From contig NZ_FOIX01000001.1 in NCBI RefSeq assembly GCF_900109615.1, forward strand, positions 892,055 to 956,054: 64,000 bases of DNA, read 5' to 3'. A program made the translations under genes and the position numbers. Positions 51,370 to 59,125 of the stretch are shown one piece after another (the stretch's first letter is position 1; each line of letters opens with the position of its first letter). Source of the stretch: Kaistella antarctica. Lineage in GTDB: Bacteria > Bacteroidota > Bacteroidia > Flavobacteriales > Weeksellaceae. Under the pieces are notes generated by a model, which was given only the letters and a program-made list of their open reading frames with translations, ran no database searches and had not been told where the DNA came from.

Positions 51370-52419
51370 ATGAAGAAAGTATTTTTTGCTCTCGTAGTGA
51401 TCTTATTTGCGAAATTCAACGCGCAAGGTTGGAAAACAGACGAGCAATACATTCAAAAATTTGCCTTGTACGCGGTAGAGGAAATGGAAAAATATAAAAT
51501 TCCAGCTTCTATAACTTTAGCACAAGGACTTCTGGAAACTGGCGGCGGACAAAGTCGCTTGGCGCAACAGGGAAATAACCATTTCGGTATCAAGTGTAAA
51601 GAAGACTGGACGGGAAAAACCATGAAACACACGGACGACGCGCCGAATGAATGTTTTCGAGTGTACGATGATCCACGTGATTCTTATGAAGATCATTCGA
51701 AATTTTTGGCTTATCGTAAATTTTACGTCAATCTTTTTAAACTCGACATGATGGATTACAAAGCCTGGGCTCACGGTTTGAAAAAAGCCGGCTACGCGAC
51801 GAATCCAAAATATGCCTATATTCTGATTGATAAAATTGAAAAGAATAAACTATACGAATTTGACAGAACTAATTCCAAAGAAGTGCTCTACGCAGTTTTA
51901 AAAATGTATCCTAATTTGAAAAATGACGATATTTTCATGGCGCGATTAGATCAAAGTCAAGTGAAATCAAAACCTGTCACGATTAAAGTTCCGTACGAGC
52001 AAATTTCTTATACTGATCAAAAAAAGAAAGTAGAGAAATTGGTGTCGACCGCAGAATCGCTGAATGCTATTCTAATTAAAAGTCACCCCAATGGTGGTAA
52101 AAAATTCGTGATTATTCCAAATGACATTGCTTTAGCCGCAATTTCGAAAAAATTCCAGATTACAGAAAGCGCTTTGATGAAATGGAATGAACTCGACGGA
52201 AATGAATTGCGAAGAAATGATATTCTTTTTTTAGAAAATAAATCTAACAAAGGAAATGTCGCAACGTACAGCGCTCAAGCAGCAGAATCGATGCACGACA
52301 TCTCCCAGAAATTCGGAGTTAAACTGAACAAACTCTATTCTAAAAACAGAATGGATTACGGCCAGCAACCTAAAGTCGGACAACTCATTTATCTTCAAAG
52401 TAAAAAACCAAGAAAGTAG
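51370..52419 (+). CDS. Glucosaminidase (peptidoglycan hydrolase) with LysM domain
   Basis: The 349-residue protein has a signal peptide (ending NAQ). An N-terminal glucosaminidase domain follows, with YKIPASITLAQGLLETGGGQ (catalytic Glu in LLETGGG, about residue 58) and NHFGIKCKEDW. Further on, a LysM domain appears near the end (YSAQAAESMHDISQKFGV, then LYSKNRMDYGQQPKVGQLIYL). An additional LysM-like segment is at residues 230-270. It cleaves peptidoglycan glycan strands at the cell surface. It is 47 bases after the PLP enzyme gene. Confidence 0.93.
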   Translation: MKKVFFALVVILFAKFNAQGWKTDEQYIQKFALYAVEEMEKYKIPASITLAQGLLETGGGQSRLAQQGNNHFGIKCKEDWTGKTMKHTDDAPNECFRVYDDPRDSYEDHSKFLAYRKFYVNLFKLDMMDYKAWAHGLKKAGYATNPKYAYILIDKIEKNKLYEFDRTNSKEVLYAVLKMYPNLKNDDIFMARLDQSQVKSKPVTIKVPYEQISYTDQKKKVEKLVSTAESLNAILIKSHPNGGKKFVIIPNDIALAAISKKFQITESALMKWNELDGNELRRNDILFLENKSNKGNVATYSAQAAESMHDISQKFGVKLNKLYSKNRMDYGQQPKVGQLIYLQSKKPRK

Positions 52420-52445
52420 GTAGACCTTAGAAGTTAAATTTTCTA

Positions 52446-52494
52446 CATTACTCATTACTCATTACTCATTACTCATTATTTATTACTCATTACC
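52446..52494 (+). repeat. Seven-copy heptamer tandem repeat before hemL
   Basis: Seven units of seven bases, four perfect CATTACT then CATTATT, TATTACT and CATTACC, end 8 bases before the hemL ATG at 52503. The array occupies the place of the leader and ribosome binding site. Related CATTAC fragments occur near 48957. Confidence 0.9.
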
Positions 52495-52502
52495 CATCAA
52501 TT

Positions 52503-53786
52503 ATGAATTACCAAAGAAGTTCAGCTTTATTCGATGAAGCGTACAAATATATTCCGGGCGGAGTAAATTCACCCGTTCGTGCTTTTAAATCTGTCGGCGG
52601 CGTGCCTTTATTTATGAAAGCTGCAAAAGGCGCTTACTTAACTGATGCCGATGATAATCAATACATCGAATACATTAATTCTTGGGGTCCGGCCATACTT
52701 GGTCATACGCATCCCGAAGTTTTGGAAGCCATTAAGAAGCAAGCAGAAAAAGGTTTTTCCTATGGAACACCAACAGAACTAGAAACAGAAATTGCAAAAT
52801 ACATTGTAGAAAATGTTCCGAATATTGACCAGATCAGAATGGTTTCATCAGGTACAGAAGCTTGTATGAGTGCGATTCGTTTAGCGCGCGGTTTTACAAA
52901 AAGAGATAAATTTATTAAATTCGAAGGTTGTTACCACGGACATTCCGATTCCTTTTTAATCAAGTCGGGTAGTGGAATGGCGACTTTCGGAAATCCAAGT
53001 TCACCCGGTGTAACTCCTGGAACGGCAAAAGATACTTTGAACGCCCGGTATAACGACATTGAACAAGTGGAAGATTTGTTCCGATTGAATCAAGGTGAAA
53101 TTGCCGCAATCATCATCGAGCCCGTTGCTGGAAATATGGGTTGCGTTTTACCGGAAAATAATTTCCTTCAAAAATTGAGAAAACTCTGTGATGAAAACGG
53201 TGCACTTCTCATTTTTGATGAAGTAATGACCGGATTTAGGTTGGCGTTTGGTGGTGCACAGGAATTATATAACGTGAAAGCAGATTTAGTGACTTTCGGA
53301 AAAGTGATTGGGGGCGGACTTCCCGTCGGTGCTTTTGCTGGAAGAAATGAAATCATGGATCATCTTGCGCCAAAAGGTGCAGTTTATCAAGCTGGAACTC
53401 TAAGTGGAAATCCGTTGGCGATGCGTGCCGGATTAACGACTTTACAACATATTAAAAATGATGAAAACTTTTATCAAAATTTAAGCAAGACGACGGAAAC
53501 TTTAGATTTTGAAATCGGAAAAATATTGAATTCAAAAAGCATCGAACACCGAATTAATAGAAAAGGCTCAATGATGAGTATCTTTTTCCATATCAATGCC
53601 GTGTCGAATTTTGATGAAGCAGCCAATTCGAATCATGCTTTATTTAATAATTTCTTTCATCAGTTATTGGAGAAAGGAATTTATCTGCCGCCAAGTGGTT
53701 ATGAAACCTGGTTTATTTCTGACGCGATTAAAGAAAAGGAAATTGATAAAACATTAGAAGTGATTCGACAGTTTGAATATTCTTAA
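52503..53786 (+). CDS. hemL: Glutamate-1-semialdehyde 2,1-aminomutase
   Basis: The 427-residue protein begins [20 protein letters not shown] and has the family signatures [27 protein letters not shown], the DEVMTGFR loop and the PLP Lys in [11 protein letters not shown]. It forms 5-aminolevulinate in the C5 route of heme synthesis, and heme is needed for the cytochromes of the nos region. Start context is unusual, because a heptamer repeat runs up to 8 bases before ATG and no Shine-Dalgarno is visible. Confidence 0.95.
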   Translation: MNYQRSSALFDEAYKYIPGGVNSPVRAFKSVGGVPLFMKAAKGAYLTDADDNQYIEYINSWGPAILGHTHPEVLEAIKKQAEKGFSYGTPTELETEIAKYIVENVPNIDQIRMVSSGTEACMSAIRLARGFTKRDKFIKFEGCYHGHSDSFLIKSGSGMATFGNPSSPGVTPGTAKDTLNARYNDIEQVEDLFRLNQGEIAAIIIEPVAGNMGCVLPENNFLQKLRKLCDENGALLIFDEVMTGFRLAFGGAQELYNVKADLVTFGKVIGGGLPVGAFAGRNEIMDHLAPKGAVYQAGTLSGNPLAMRAGLTTLQHIKNDENFYQNLSKTTETLDFEIGKILNSKSIEHRINRKGSMMSIFFHINAVSNFDEAANSNHALFNNFFHQLLEKGIYLPPSGYETWFISDAIKEKEIDKTLEVIRQFEYS

Positions 53787-53789
53787 TTC

Positions 53790-53934
53790 TCACGTAGTGA
53801 CGCAATGAAATTACCGCAATGAGCGCAATGCTCTTGTTTCATTTTAACGATAGAAATTACCAAAAAGATTTGAATAAAAAGACCGCAATAATTAATATTG
53901 CGGTCTTTGCGTTTTTCATTGCGTCATTGCGTGA
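53790..53934. mobile_element. MITE-like element with 21-bp terminal inverted repeats
   Basis: The left end TCACGTAGTGACGCAATGAA (then A) at 53790-53810 and the right end, reverse complemented, TCACGCAATGACGCAATGAA (then A) at 53914-53934 match at 19 of 21 positions. The 145-base interior has no gene but contains a strong hairpin (AAAGACCGCAATA with TATTGCGGTCTTT, 53878-53908) that can serve as terminator for hemL and for convergent transcription. Confidence 0.6.
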
Positions 53935-53949
53935 AAAATATTTAGAGAA

Positions 53950-54999
53950 TTAAATTCTCGCTCTGTCATATTGGTATGGAAAATCACATTCTCCTTTTCC
54001 TTCAAATGAACCTTGAATTGCTAAATACGGATTTCTCAAGATTTCCCGAGCTACGAAAATTAGATCAGCTTCTTCTTTTTGTAAAATTTCTTCGGCGTGT
54101 TCTGCGGATTTAATCAAACCAACAGCACCTGTTTTAATTCCGGTTTCTTTTTTAATTTCAGCGGATAATGGAACTTGATAACCGTCAAACAAACTGATTT
54201 TTGCGCCAGAAATATTTCCACCGCTTGAAACATCAATTAAATCAACTTTTTTATTTTTCAAAACTTCTGCAAGTTTCACGCTATCGGAAATTTCCCAACC
54301 ATTTTCCGCATATTCTGTTCCAGAGATTCTAACAAAAAGTGGATGATCTTCATCGAGCAATTCATTTACCGCATCTACAATTTCTACCAGAAAACGAATT
54401 CTGTTTTCAAAACTTCCACCATATTCATCAGTTCTTAAATTTGATAAAGGCGACAGGAACTGGTGAATTAAATATCCGTGAGCCGCGTGAATTTCAATTA
54501 CATCAAAGCCAGCTTCTAATGATCTACTCGTAGCATCTTGGAAATCCTGAACTAATTTTTTAATTTCGGAAATTGTTAGCTGATGCGGATTTCTTTCCCC
54601 TTCCGCGTAAGGAATTGTAGACGGCGCTACCGTTTCCCAACCTTCTTCCAAAGAAAGTTGTTTACCATTCCAGGTTGAAGCTTTCCTACCAGCGTGACCC
54701 AATTGAATTCCAATTTTACTTTGAGAATTCTGGTGTACGAAATCAACGATTTTTTTAAAACCCTGCATTTGTTCATCATTCCAAAGTCCCGTGCATTTGT
54801 GGGTAATCCGTCCTTCTGGTACAACGCCAGTTGCCTCAACAATTAGCAATCCTGTTCCGCCCTGCGCTCGACTGCCGTAATGCACAAAATGAAAATCATT
54901 AGGCACACCATCTTCACAAGAATACATACACATCGGCGACATTACCCAACGGTTGTTGAGTTCTAAATTTCTAAATTGAATGGGAGAATATAAAATCAT
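53950..54999 (-). CDS. NADH:flavin oxidoreductase of the old yellow enzyme family (YqjM-like)
   Basis: The 349-residue protein has the OYE barrel features: MSPMCMYSCEDG near the N-terminus (with the Cys of the YqjM class), IGIQLGHAGRKAST, EIHAAHGYLIHQFLSPLSN, and the C-terminal GLIKSAEHAEEIL and FVAREILRNPYLA segments that bind FMN phosphate. It reduces activated alkenes or quinones with NAD(P)H. The natural substrate cannot be told. Confidence 0.92.
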   Translation of the reverse strand: MILYSPIQFRNLELNNRWVMSPMCMYSCEDGVPNDFHFVHYGSRAQGGTGLLIVEATGVVPEGRITHKCTGLWNDEQMQGFKKIVDFVHQNSQSKIGIQLGHAGRKASTWNGKQLSLEEGWETVAPSTIPYAEGERNPHQLTISEIKKLVQDFQDATSRSLEAGFDVIEIHAAHGYLIHQFLSPLSNLRTDEYGGSFENRIRFLVEIVDAVNELLDEDHPLFVRISGTEYAENGWEISDSVKLAEVLKNKKVDLIDVSSGGNISGAKISLFDGYQVPLSAEIKKETGIKTGAVGLIKSAEHAEEILQKEEADLIFVAREILRNPYLAIQGSFEGKGECDFPYQYDRARI

Positions 55000-55082
55000 A
55001 AATATTTTTTTATTAAGACATCGAATTTACGAAAAGCGATGTTGAGGTCTTGTTTATTCTCATTTATTATATCGATACAAAG

Positions 55083-55114
55083 AAAAGAGGCATTCTAATC
55101 GAAAGCCTCTTTTA
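55083..55114 (-). terminator. Terminator after the DUF892 gene
   Basis: AAAAGAGGC and GCCTCTTTT pair perfectly around a 12-base loop, with T-rich flanks on the minus strand. Confidence 0.75.
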
Positions 55115-55142
55115 ATAATCTACTAATAAAGATTGAAAGGTT

Positions 55143-55706
55143 TTAATTTCTATATCCTGCAACATGAGAAGCCAAAAACGCATCGAAAATGCCATTTAAA
55201 TTATTGGTAATAAACTCTTCTTCTTCCTGAACACTTATCGCGAGCAAGGTTGCCGCTTTATAATAATTTAATTTAATGGCAACATGGGCTAGTCCGCCAT
55301 AGGAGGCAATTTTGTAGTGACTTAATTTTTGCGAAACCAGAATTAGCGCTATTTCCCAGTTGACGATATCGTTTGGAAAGATGGCAAGATGGCGTTTCCC
55401 TTCAGAAATTAAGGCGTCAAAAATTTCGGATTTCTTGTTCTCAATTAATTCATCTCTTAATTCAAATATTTTTACGAGCCTGTCCTTATGTCTTAAGTGA
55501 ATTGCATAATGAGTTTTAAGAATATCTTTTAATTTTGCAGAAGAAATTTCATCTTTTATAAGCGCAAACTCCTCAGATATGCTGTTTTCAACGTAGTACA
55601 TCTCCTGCAATGAGTGAATGAAAAAATCTTCTAACATCGATTCAGAAGCAGAATGCGGACTAGTAATATTAGGCAAGGGTTGGCTATTTTTATCTAAATT
55701 TTTCAT
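55143..55706 (-). CDS. DUF892 (YciE/YciF) ferritin-like protein
   Basis: The 187-residue, mostly helical protein contains MLEDFFIHSLQEMYYVENSI and later a helix with QEEEEFITNN, forming a four-helix ferritin-like bundle with Glu/His ligands. The YciE/YciF family is induced by stress in enterobacteria and may bind a di-iron centre. It has no signal peptide. Several of the typical metal ligands are present, but I have not confirmed all. It stands alone on the minus strand. Confidence 0.85.
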   Translation of the reverse strand: MKNLDKNSQPLPNITSPHSASESMLEDFFIHSLQEMYYVENSISEEFALIKDEISSAKLKDILKTHYAIHLRHKDRLVKIFELRDELIENKKSEIFDALISEGKRHLAIFPNDIVNWEIALILVSQKLSHYKIASYGGLAHVAIKLNYYKAATLLAISVQEEEEFITNNLNGIFDAFLASHVAGYRN

Positions 55707-56109
55707 GAGTCTCGGTTATTTATCTACGATCTTTAAGACCAAAAATTTCCACAAGTAAAATTACAATATTGATGTTGAAACAATGAGATTTACTTAGGTG
55801 ATTTTTTTCACTATTGATGATAAGTATTCATACTGAAAACCATTTTCTTCTTTACAAATTGATCAATAGATTGGTCTGATTCGGTTATTAGGTTTAGGTT
55901 AAAGATTTTCTCTAAATTTTTTTAAAACCATCATTTAGTTTTCCTATTTTTTAATGAAAGATTCACTCATCAACTTTTATGATTCTAGTTTTTGCTTTAT
56001 TTAAACGCAAAAAATTGTAAGAATATTGAATGAAAGAAATTCGCAGTGTTTACGCATTGATACAAGTGCTTTGAAAAAAAACCTATATCTTTACTATCCA
56101 ATTTTACCA
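55707..56109. other. Intergenic region without a recognised gene
   Basis: This AT-rich stretch separates the divergent DUF892 and cytidine deaminase genes. TATCTTTA at about 56084-56091 could be a -7 box for the deaminase. I see no other structure or coding frame. Confidence 0.45.
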
Positions 56110-56589
56110 ATGGATAAACAAATTACAATCAATTACGAAGCCATCGAAAATTACGACCATCTAGATGCGATGGAAAAAACGCTTTTCGATAAAGCAATGG
56201 CAATCCGCAATATAGCCTACGCACCTTATTCTGATTTCACCGTCGGTTGCGCCATTCTCTTAGAGAACGGAGAAATCATCACGGGCAGCAATCAAGAAAA
56301 TGCCGCTTATCCTTCAGGTCTTTGCGCCGAACGAACCACAATTTTTTACACGGGAGCCAATTTTCCTGAGGTGAAAATTAAAAAGCTGTTTGTAATTGGT
56401 GCGCCTAGAAAAGCAACTTCTTCCGTTCCAATTCCGCCGTGTGGCGCTTGCCGTCAATCGATTTTAGAATATGAAGCCAAGCAGAAAGACGAAATAGAGA
56501 TTTATTTTGCGTCGCTGGATGGTGAAATTTTCAAAACCAAGTCGATTCGAGATTTAGTGCCTTTTTCTTTTGACTCGTCCTACCTTTAA
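56110..56589 (+). CDS. cdd: Cytidine deaminase
   Basis: I start at 56110 (MDKQITINYEAIENYDHLDA); an upstream in-frame ATG would add 28 residues not found in the family. The 159-residue protein has the zinc motifs: GLCAERTTIFYTG (C-A-E, as in tetrameric CDAs) and PCGACRQSILEY. It converts cytidine and deoxycytidine to uridine and deoxyuridine in pyrimidine salvage. FTVGCAILLENGEIITGSNQ matches the substrate pocket. The Ppx/GppA gene follows after 60 bases. Confidence 0.94.
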   Translation: MDKQITINYEAIENYDHLDAMEKTLFDKAMAIRNIAYAPYSDFTVGCAILLENGEIITGSNQENAAYPSGLCAERTTIFYTGANFPEVKIKKLFVIGAPRKATSSVPIPPCGACRQSILEYEAKQKDEIEIYFASLDGEIFKTKSIRDLVPFSFDSSYL

Positions 56590-56649
56590 ATAAAATGAAC
56601 TTTTTTCTTTGCTGAAGAAGTCATTTTAATAAATCCTATTTCAAATAGA

Positions 56650-57534
56650 ATGAAAATAGCTGCCATCGATATCGGAAGTAATGCCGCCAGACTGTTGATA
56701 AGTGAAGTTACGGAACCTAAAAAAGGGAAGCCGCAATTCACTAAACTCAATTTACTCAGGATTCCGCTTCGGCTGGGTATGGATGTTTTCACCAAAGGGG
56801 AGATTGGCAAGGAACGGGAGAAAATGATTATCGACTCGATGGGTGTTTTCAGCGGTTTGATGAAGATTTATAAAGTTGAACATTTCCGAGCTTGTGCGAC
56901 CAGCGCCATGCGTGATGCTAAAAATGGGCAAGAAATCATTAAACAAGTTAAAAAATCTTCGGGAATTGATATTGAAATTATTACAGGAGATGAGGAAGCG
57001 GGTTTGGTTTTCGAAAATCATGTCGCCGATGGACTTGACAAAAACAGCGCCTATCTTTATATTGATGTTGGCGGCGGCTCTACTGAATTGATGTTCTATG
57101 AAAATGGAAAAATGCAGTATGAGAAATCTATTAATATCGGAACAATCCGGCTGTTAAATGGTTTGGTGAAGGAAGACCTGTGGAAGGAGCTGAAAGAAGA
57201 CATCCGCAAAAACATCAACAGCAAAAAACCAATTATGGCAATTGGGTCAGGTGGAAATATCAACAAAATATTTTCGATGAGCAAAACCAAAGATGGCAAA
57301 CCAATGTCCAGCGCTTATCTGAAAAAATCTTACAAGGAACTGAATGAACTAACGGTTGCCGAACGGATGAGCAAATTCAACCTGCGGGAAGACCGCGCTG
57401 ATGTGTTGGTTCCTGCCTTAGAAATTTATAATAATGTAATGACTTGGAGTGATATTGATAAAATCTTTGTTCCGAAAATTTCTGTTGCTGATGGTTTGAT
57501 TCATAGTATTTATGAAAGCTTACAAAAGAAATAA
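56650..57534 (+). CDS. Ppx/GppA phosphatase family protein
   Basis: The 294-residue protein starts KIAAIDIGSNAARLLISEV, with the phosphate-1 motif DIGSN and phosphate-2 motif LYIDVGGGSTELMFY. IAIGSGGNINKIFSM supplies the adenosine-type motif. The family is an exopolyphosphatase or guanosine pentaphosphatase. Without the C-terminal HD domain of longer homologues, it is a short form. Polyphosphate kinase is encoded 30 kb away; together they can turn polyphosphate over. Confidence 0.9.
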   Translation: MKIAAIDIGSNAARLLISEVTEPKKGKPQFTKLNLLRIPLRLGMDVFTKGEIGKEREKMIIDSMGVFSGLMKIYKVEHFRACATSAMRDAKNGQEIIKQVKKSSGIDIEIITGDEEAGLVFENHVADGLDKNSAYLYIDVGGGSTELMFYENGKMQYEKSINIGTIRLLNGLVKEDLWKELKEDIRKNINSKKPIMAIGSGGNINKIFSMSKTKDGKPMSSAYLKKSYKELNELTVAERMSKFNLREDRADVLVPALEIYNNVMTWSDIDKIFVPKISVADGLIHSIYESLQKK

Positions 57535-57563
57535 GCACTCCTTAATATAGAAATTTGCAAATT

Positions 57564-58055
57564 TTATTTCCTTCCCAATTCAATCACTTCTAAGTTTTCA
57601 ATCTGATCACCATTAATTTCAAAACGCATCATCGTTCTCATTTGGTGCCAACCGACTTTTCCCATGGCGCCAGGATTGAGGTGAAGCAAACTGTTTTTTT
57701 GATCATACATTGCTTTTAAAATATGAGAATGTCCGGAGATAAAAAGTTTCGGTGCTTTTTCTTCGATTTCCTTTTTTGCTAAAGGGGTGTATTTATTGGG
57801 ATAACCACCAATGTGAATCATTAGAACTTCTACGTCTTCGCATTTAAATCGTAAAACTTCGGGGAATATTTTTCTAATTTCTGTGCCGTCGATGTTGCCG
57901 TAAACTCCTCGTAACGGTTTTATCTTCTCTAATTTCTCAATCACTTCCAAATTCCCAAAATCACCGCAATGCCAAATCTCATCTGCGTTTGTTGCATATT
58001 CTAAAATTCGATCATCGATATAAGAATGGGAGTCGGAGAGAAGGAGTATTTTCAT
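57564..58055 (-). CDS. Metallophosphoesterase (YfcE/MJ0936-like)
   Basis: The 163-residue protein has the metallophosphatase metal motifs: LLSDSHSYID, HCGDFGN, YGNID, HIGG, ISGHSH, and a C-terminal LLHLNPGAMG. It is a small cytoplasmic phosphodiesterase with Mn or Ni ions; substrate unknown. Its sequence matches the YfcE branch in size and order of motifs. It is convergent with the Ppx/GppA gene. Confidence 0.91.
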   Translation of the reverse strand: MKILLLSDSHSYIDDRILEYATNADEIWHCGDFGNLEVIEKLEKIKPLRGVYGNIDGTEIRKIFPEVLRFKCEDVEVLMIHIGGYPNKYTPLAKKEIEEKAPKLFISGHSHILKAMYDQKNSLLHLNPGAMGKVGWHQMRTMMRFEINGDQIENLEVIELGRK

Positions 58056-58161
58056 GGCGCTAATTTCATCCTTTTATTTGGATTTTGTTAATTACTATTG
58101 TTCCTAAGTTTTGTAGGGGAAAACTTTTGTTTCAGAAAATTGAATATTGAAAAGAAGAAAT

Positions 58162-58250
58162 GCCAGTTCTTTTAGACCCGATTGAACGGCCTGTTTGAGC
58201 TCTCCCTCGTGGGTAGACGAGGGAAGCGAGTAGTGAAAGCGCGACTGGAT
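58162..58250 (+). repeat. GC-rich structured intergenic repeat, copy 2
   Basis: CCAGT (58163-58167) can pair with ACTGG (58244-58248). Inside is a hairpin TCCCTCGT-GGGTAG-ACGAGGGA with a perfect 8-bp stem. Flanks TTAGACCCGATTGAACGGCC and AGCGAGTAGTGAAAGCGCG resemble copy 1. It sits upstream of truA. Confidence 0.7.
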
Positions 58251-58289
58251 TTGTGAGGAATCGTTTTTTTGTTGCTCTTAAAAATTCTG

Positions 58290-58297
58290 TAAATTTG
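58290..58297 (+). promoter_or_regulatory. -7 element of truA
   Basis: TAAATTTG is only 6 bases before the truA ATG at 58304, which suggests a very short or absent leader. Confidence 0.6.
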
Positions 58298-58303
58298 CAG
58301 TCG

Positions 58304-59035
58304 ATGAGGTATTTCATAGAGTTTTCATATTCGGGTAAAAATTATTTTGGTTTTCAAATTCAACCGAACGAAATTACGGTGCAGGAGGTTTTGGAAAAAG
58401 CTATGTCAACAATTCTGCGGGAAGATATTAAAATTACTGGCGCGGGTAGAACTGATACTGGCGTACATGCGAAGAAAATATTTGCGCACTTTGAGACTGC
58501 AAATGCCATCGAGGTCAATTTACCCTATCATCTAAACAGTTTTTTGCCACCAGACATTTCCATTAAAACGGTTTTTGCAGTTAAAGAAAATTTTCACGCG
58601 AGATTTGATGCGACTTTCAGAACTTACGAATACCATATATCTTTAGAGAAAAATCCTTTTACTCAAGATTCTTCGTGGCAAATCTGGAAAAGAGATTTGG
58701 ATGTCGACCGAATGAATGAAGCATGTGAAATTCTTTTTGAATACGAGGACTTCACGAGTTTTTCTAAATTACACACGGGAAATAAAACCAATAACTGCAA
58801 AATCTATAAAGCTTTTTGGGAACAAAATGGAACAGAATTAAAATTCACCATTTCTGCTGATCGTTTTTTACGAAATATGGTTCGCGCGATTGTGGGAACC
58901 ATGGTTGAAATTGGTAACGGAAAAATGGAGCCTGATAGTATGCATCAAATTATCCAAGACAAAAACCGGAATTCTGCTGGAACTTCTGCGCCACCGCAAG
59001 GTTTATTTTTGGTTGATGTAGGGTACGATTTTTAG
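58304..59035 (+). CDS. truA: tRNA pseudouridine(38-40) synthase TruA
   Basis: I start at 58304 (MRYFIEFSYSGKNYFGFQIQ), since the 17 codons before it are not TruA. The 243-residue protein has the catalytic Asp in GAGRTDTGVHA and a C-terminal DRFLRNMVRAIVGTMVE motif. It isomerises uridines 38-40 in the anticodon arm. A putative -7 box sits immediately before the start, and the structured repeat lies upstream. Confidence 0.95.
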   Translation: MRYFIEFSYSGKNYFGFQIQPNEITVQEVLEKAMSTILREDIKITGAGRTDTGVHAKKIFAHFETANAIEVNLPYHLNSFLPPDISIKTVFAVKENFHARFDATFRTYEYHISLEKNPFTQDSSWQIWKRDLDVDRMNEACEILFEYEDFTSFSKLHTGNKTNNCKIYKAFWEQNGTELKFTISADRFLRNMVRAIVGTMVEIGNGKMEPDSMHQIIQDKNRNSAGTSAPPQGLFLVDVGYDF

Positions 59036-59097
59036 CCATCGATCATCTCAATTTCAAAACTCGATCTTCACACGCCTTTCATCCCTGCAAAATTCTG

Positions 59098-59105
59098 TAT
59101 TTTTG
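59098..59105 (+). promoter_or_regulatory. -7 element of the ABC exporter gene
   Basis: TATTTTTG lies 20 bases before the ATG at 59126. Confidence 0.6.
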
Positions 59106-59125
59106 CAAAGAATTTTTTATTAAAT

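Noticed and set aside
52446..52494. CRISPR-like array
   Set aside because: Units are 7 bases and contiguous, without spacers; it is a simple tandem repeat.
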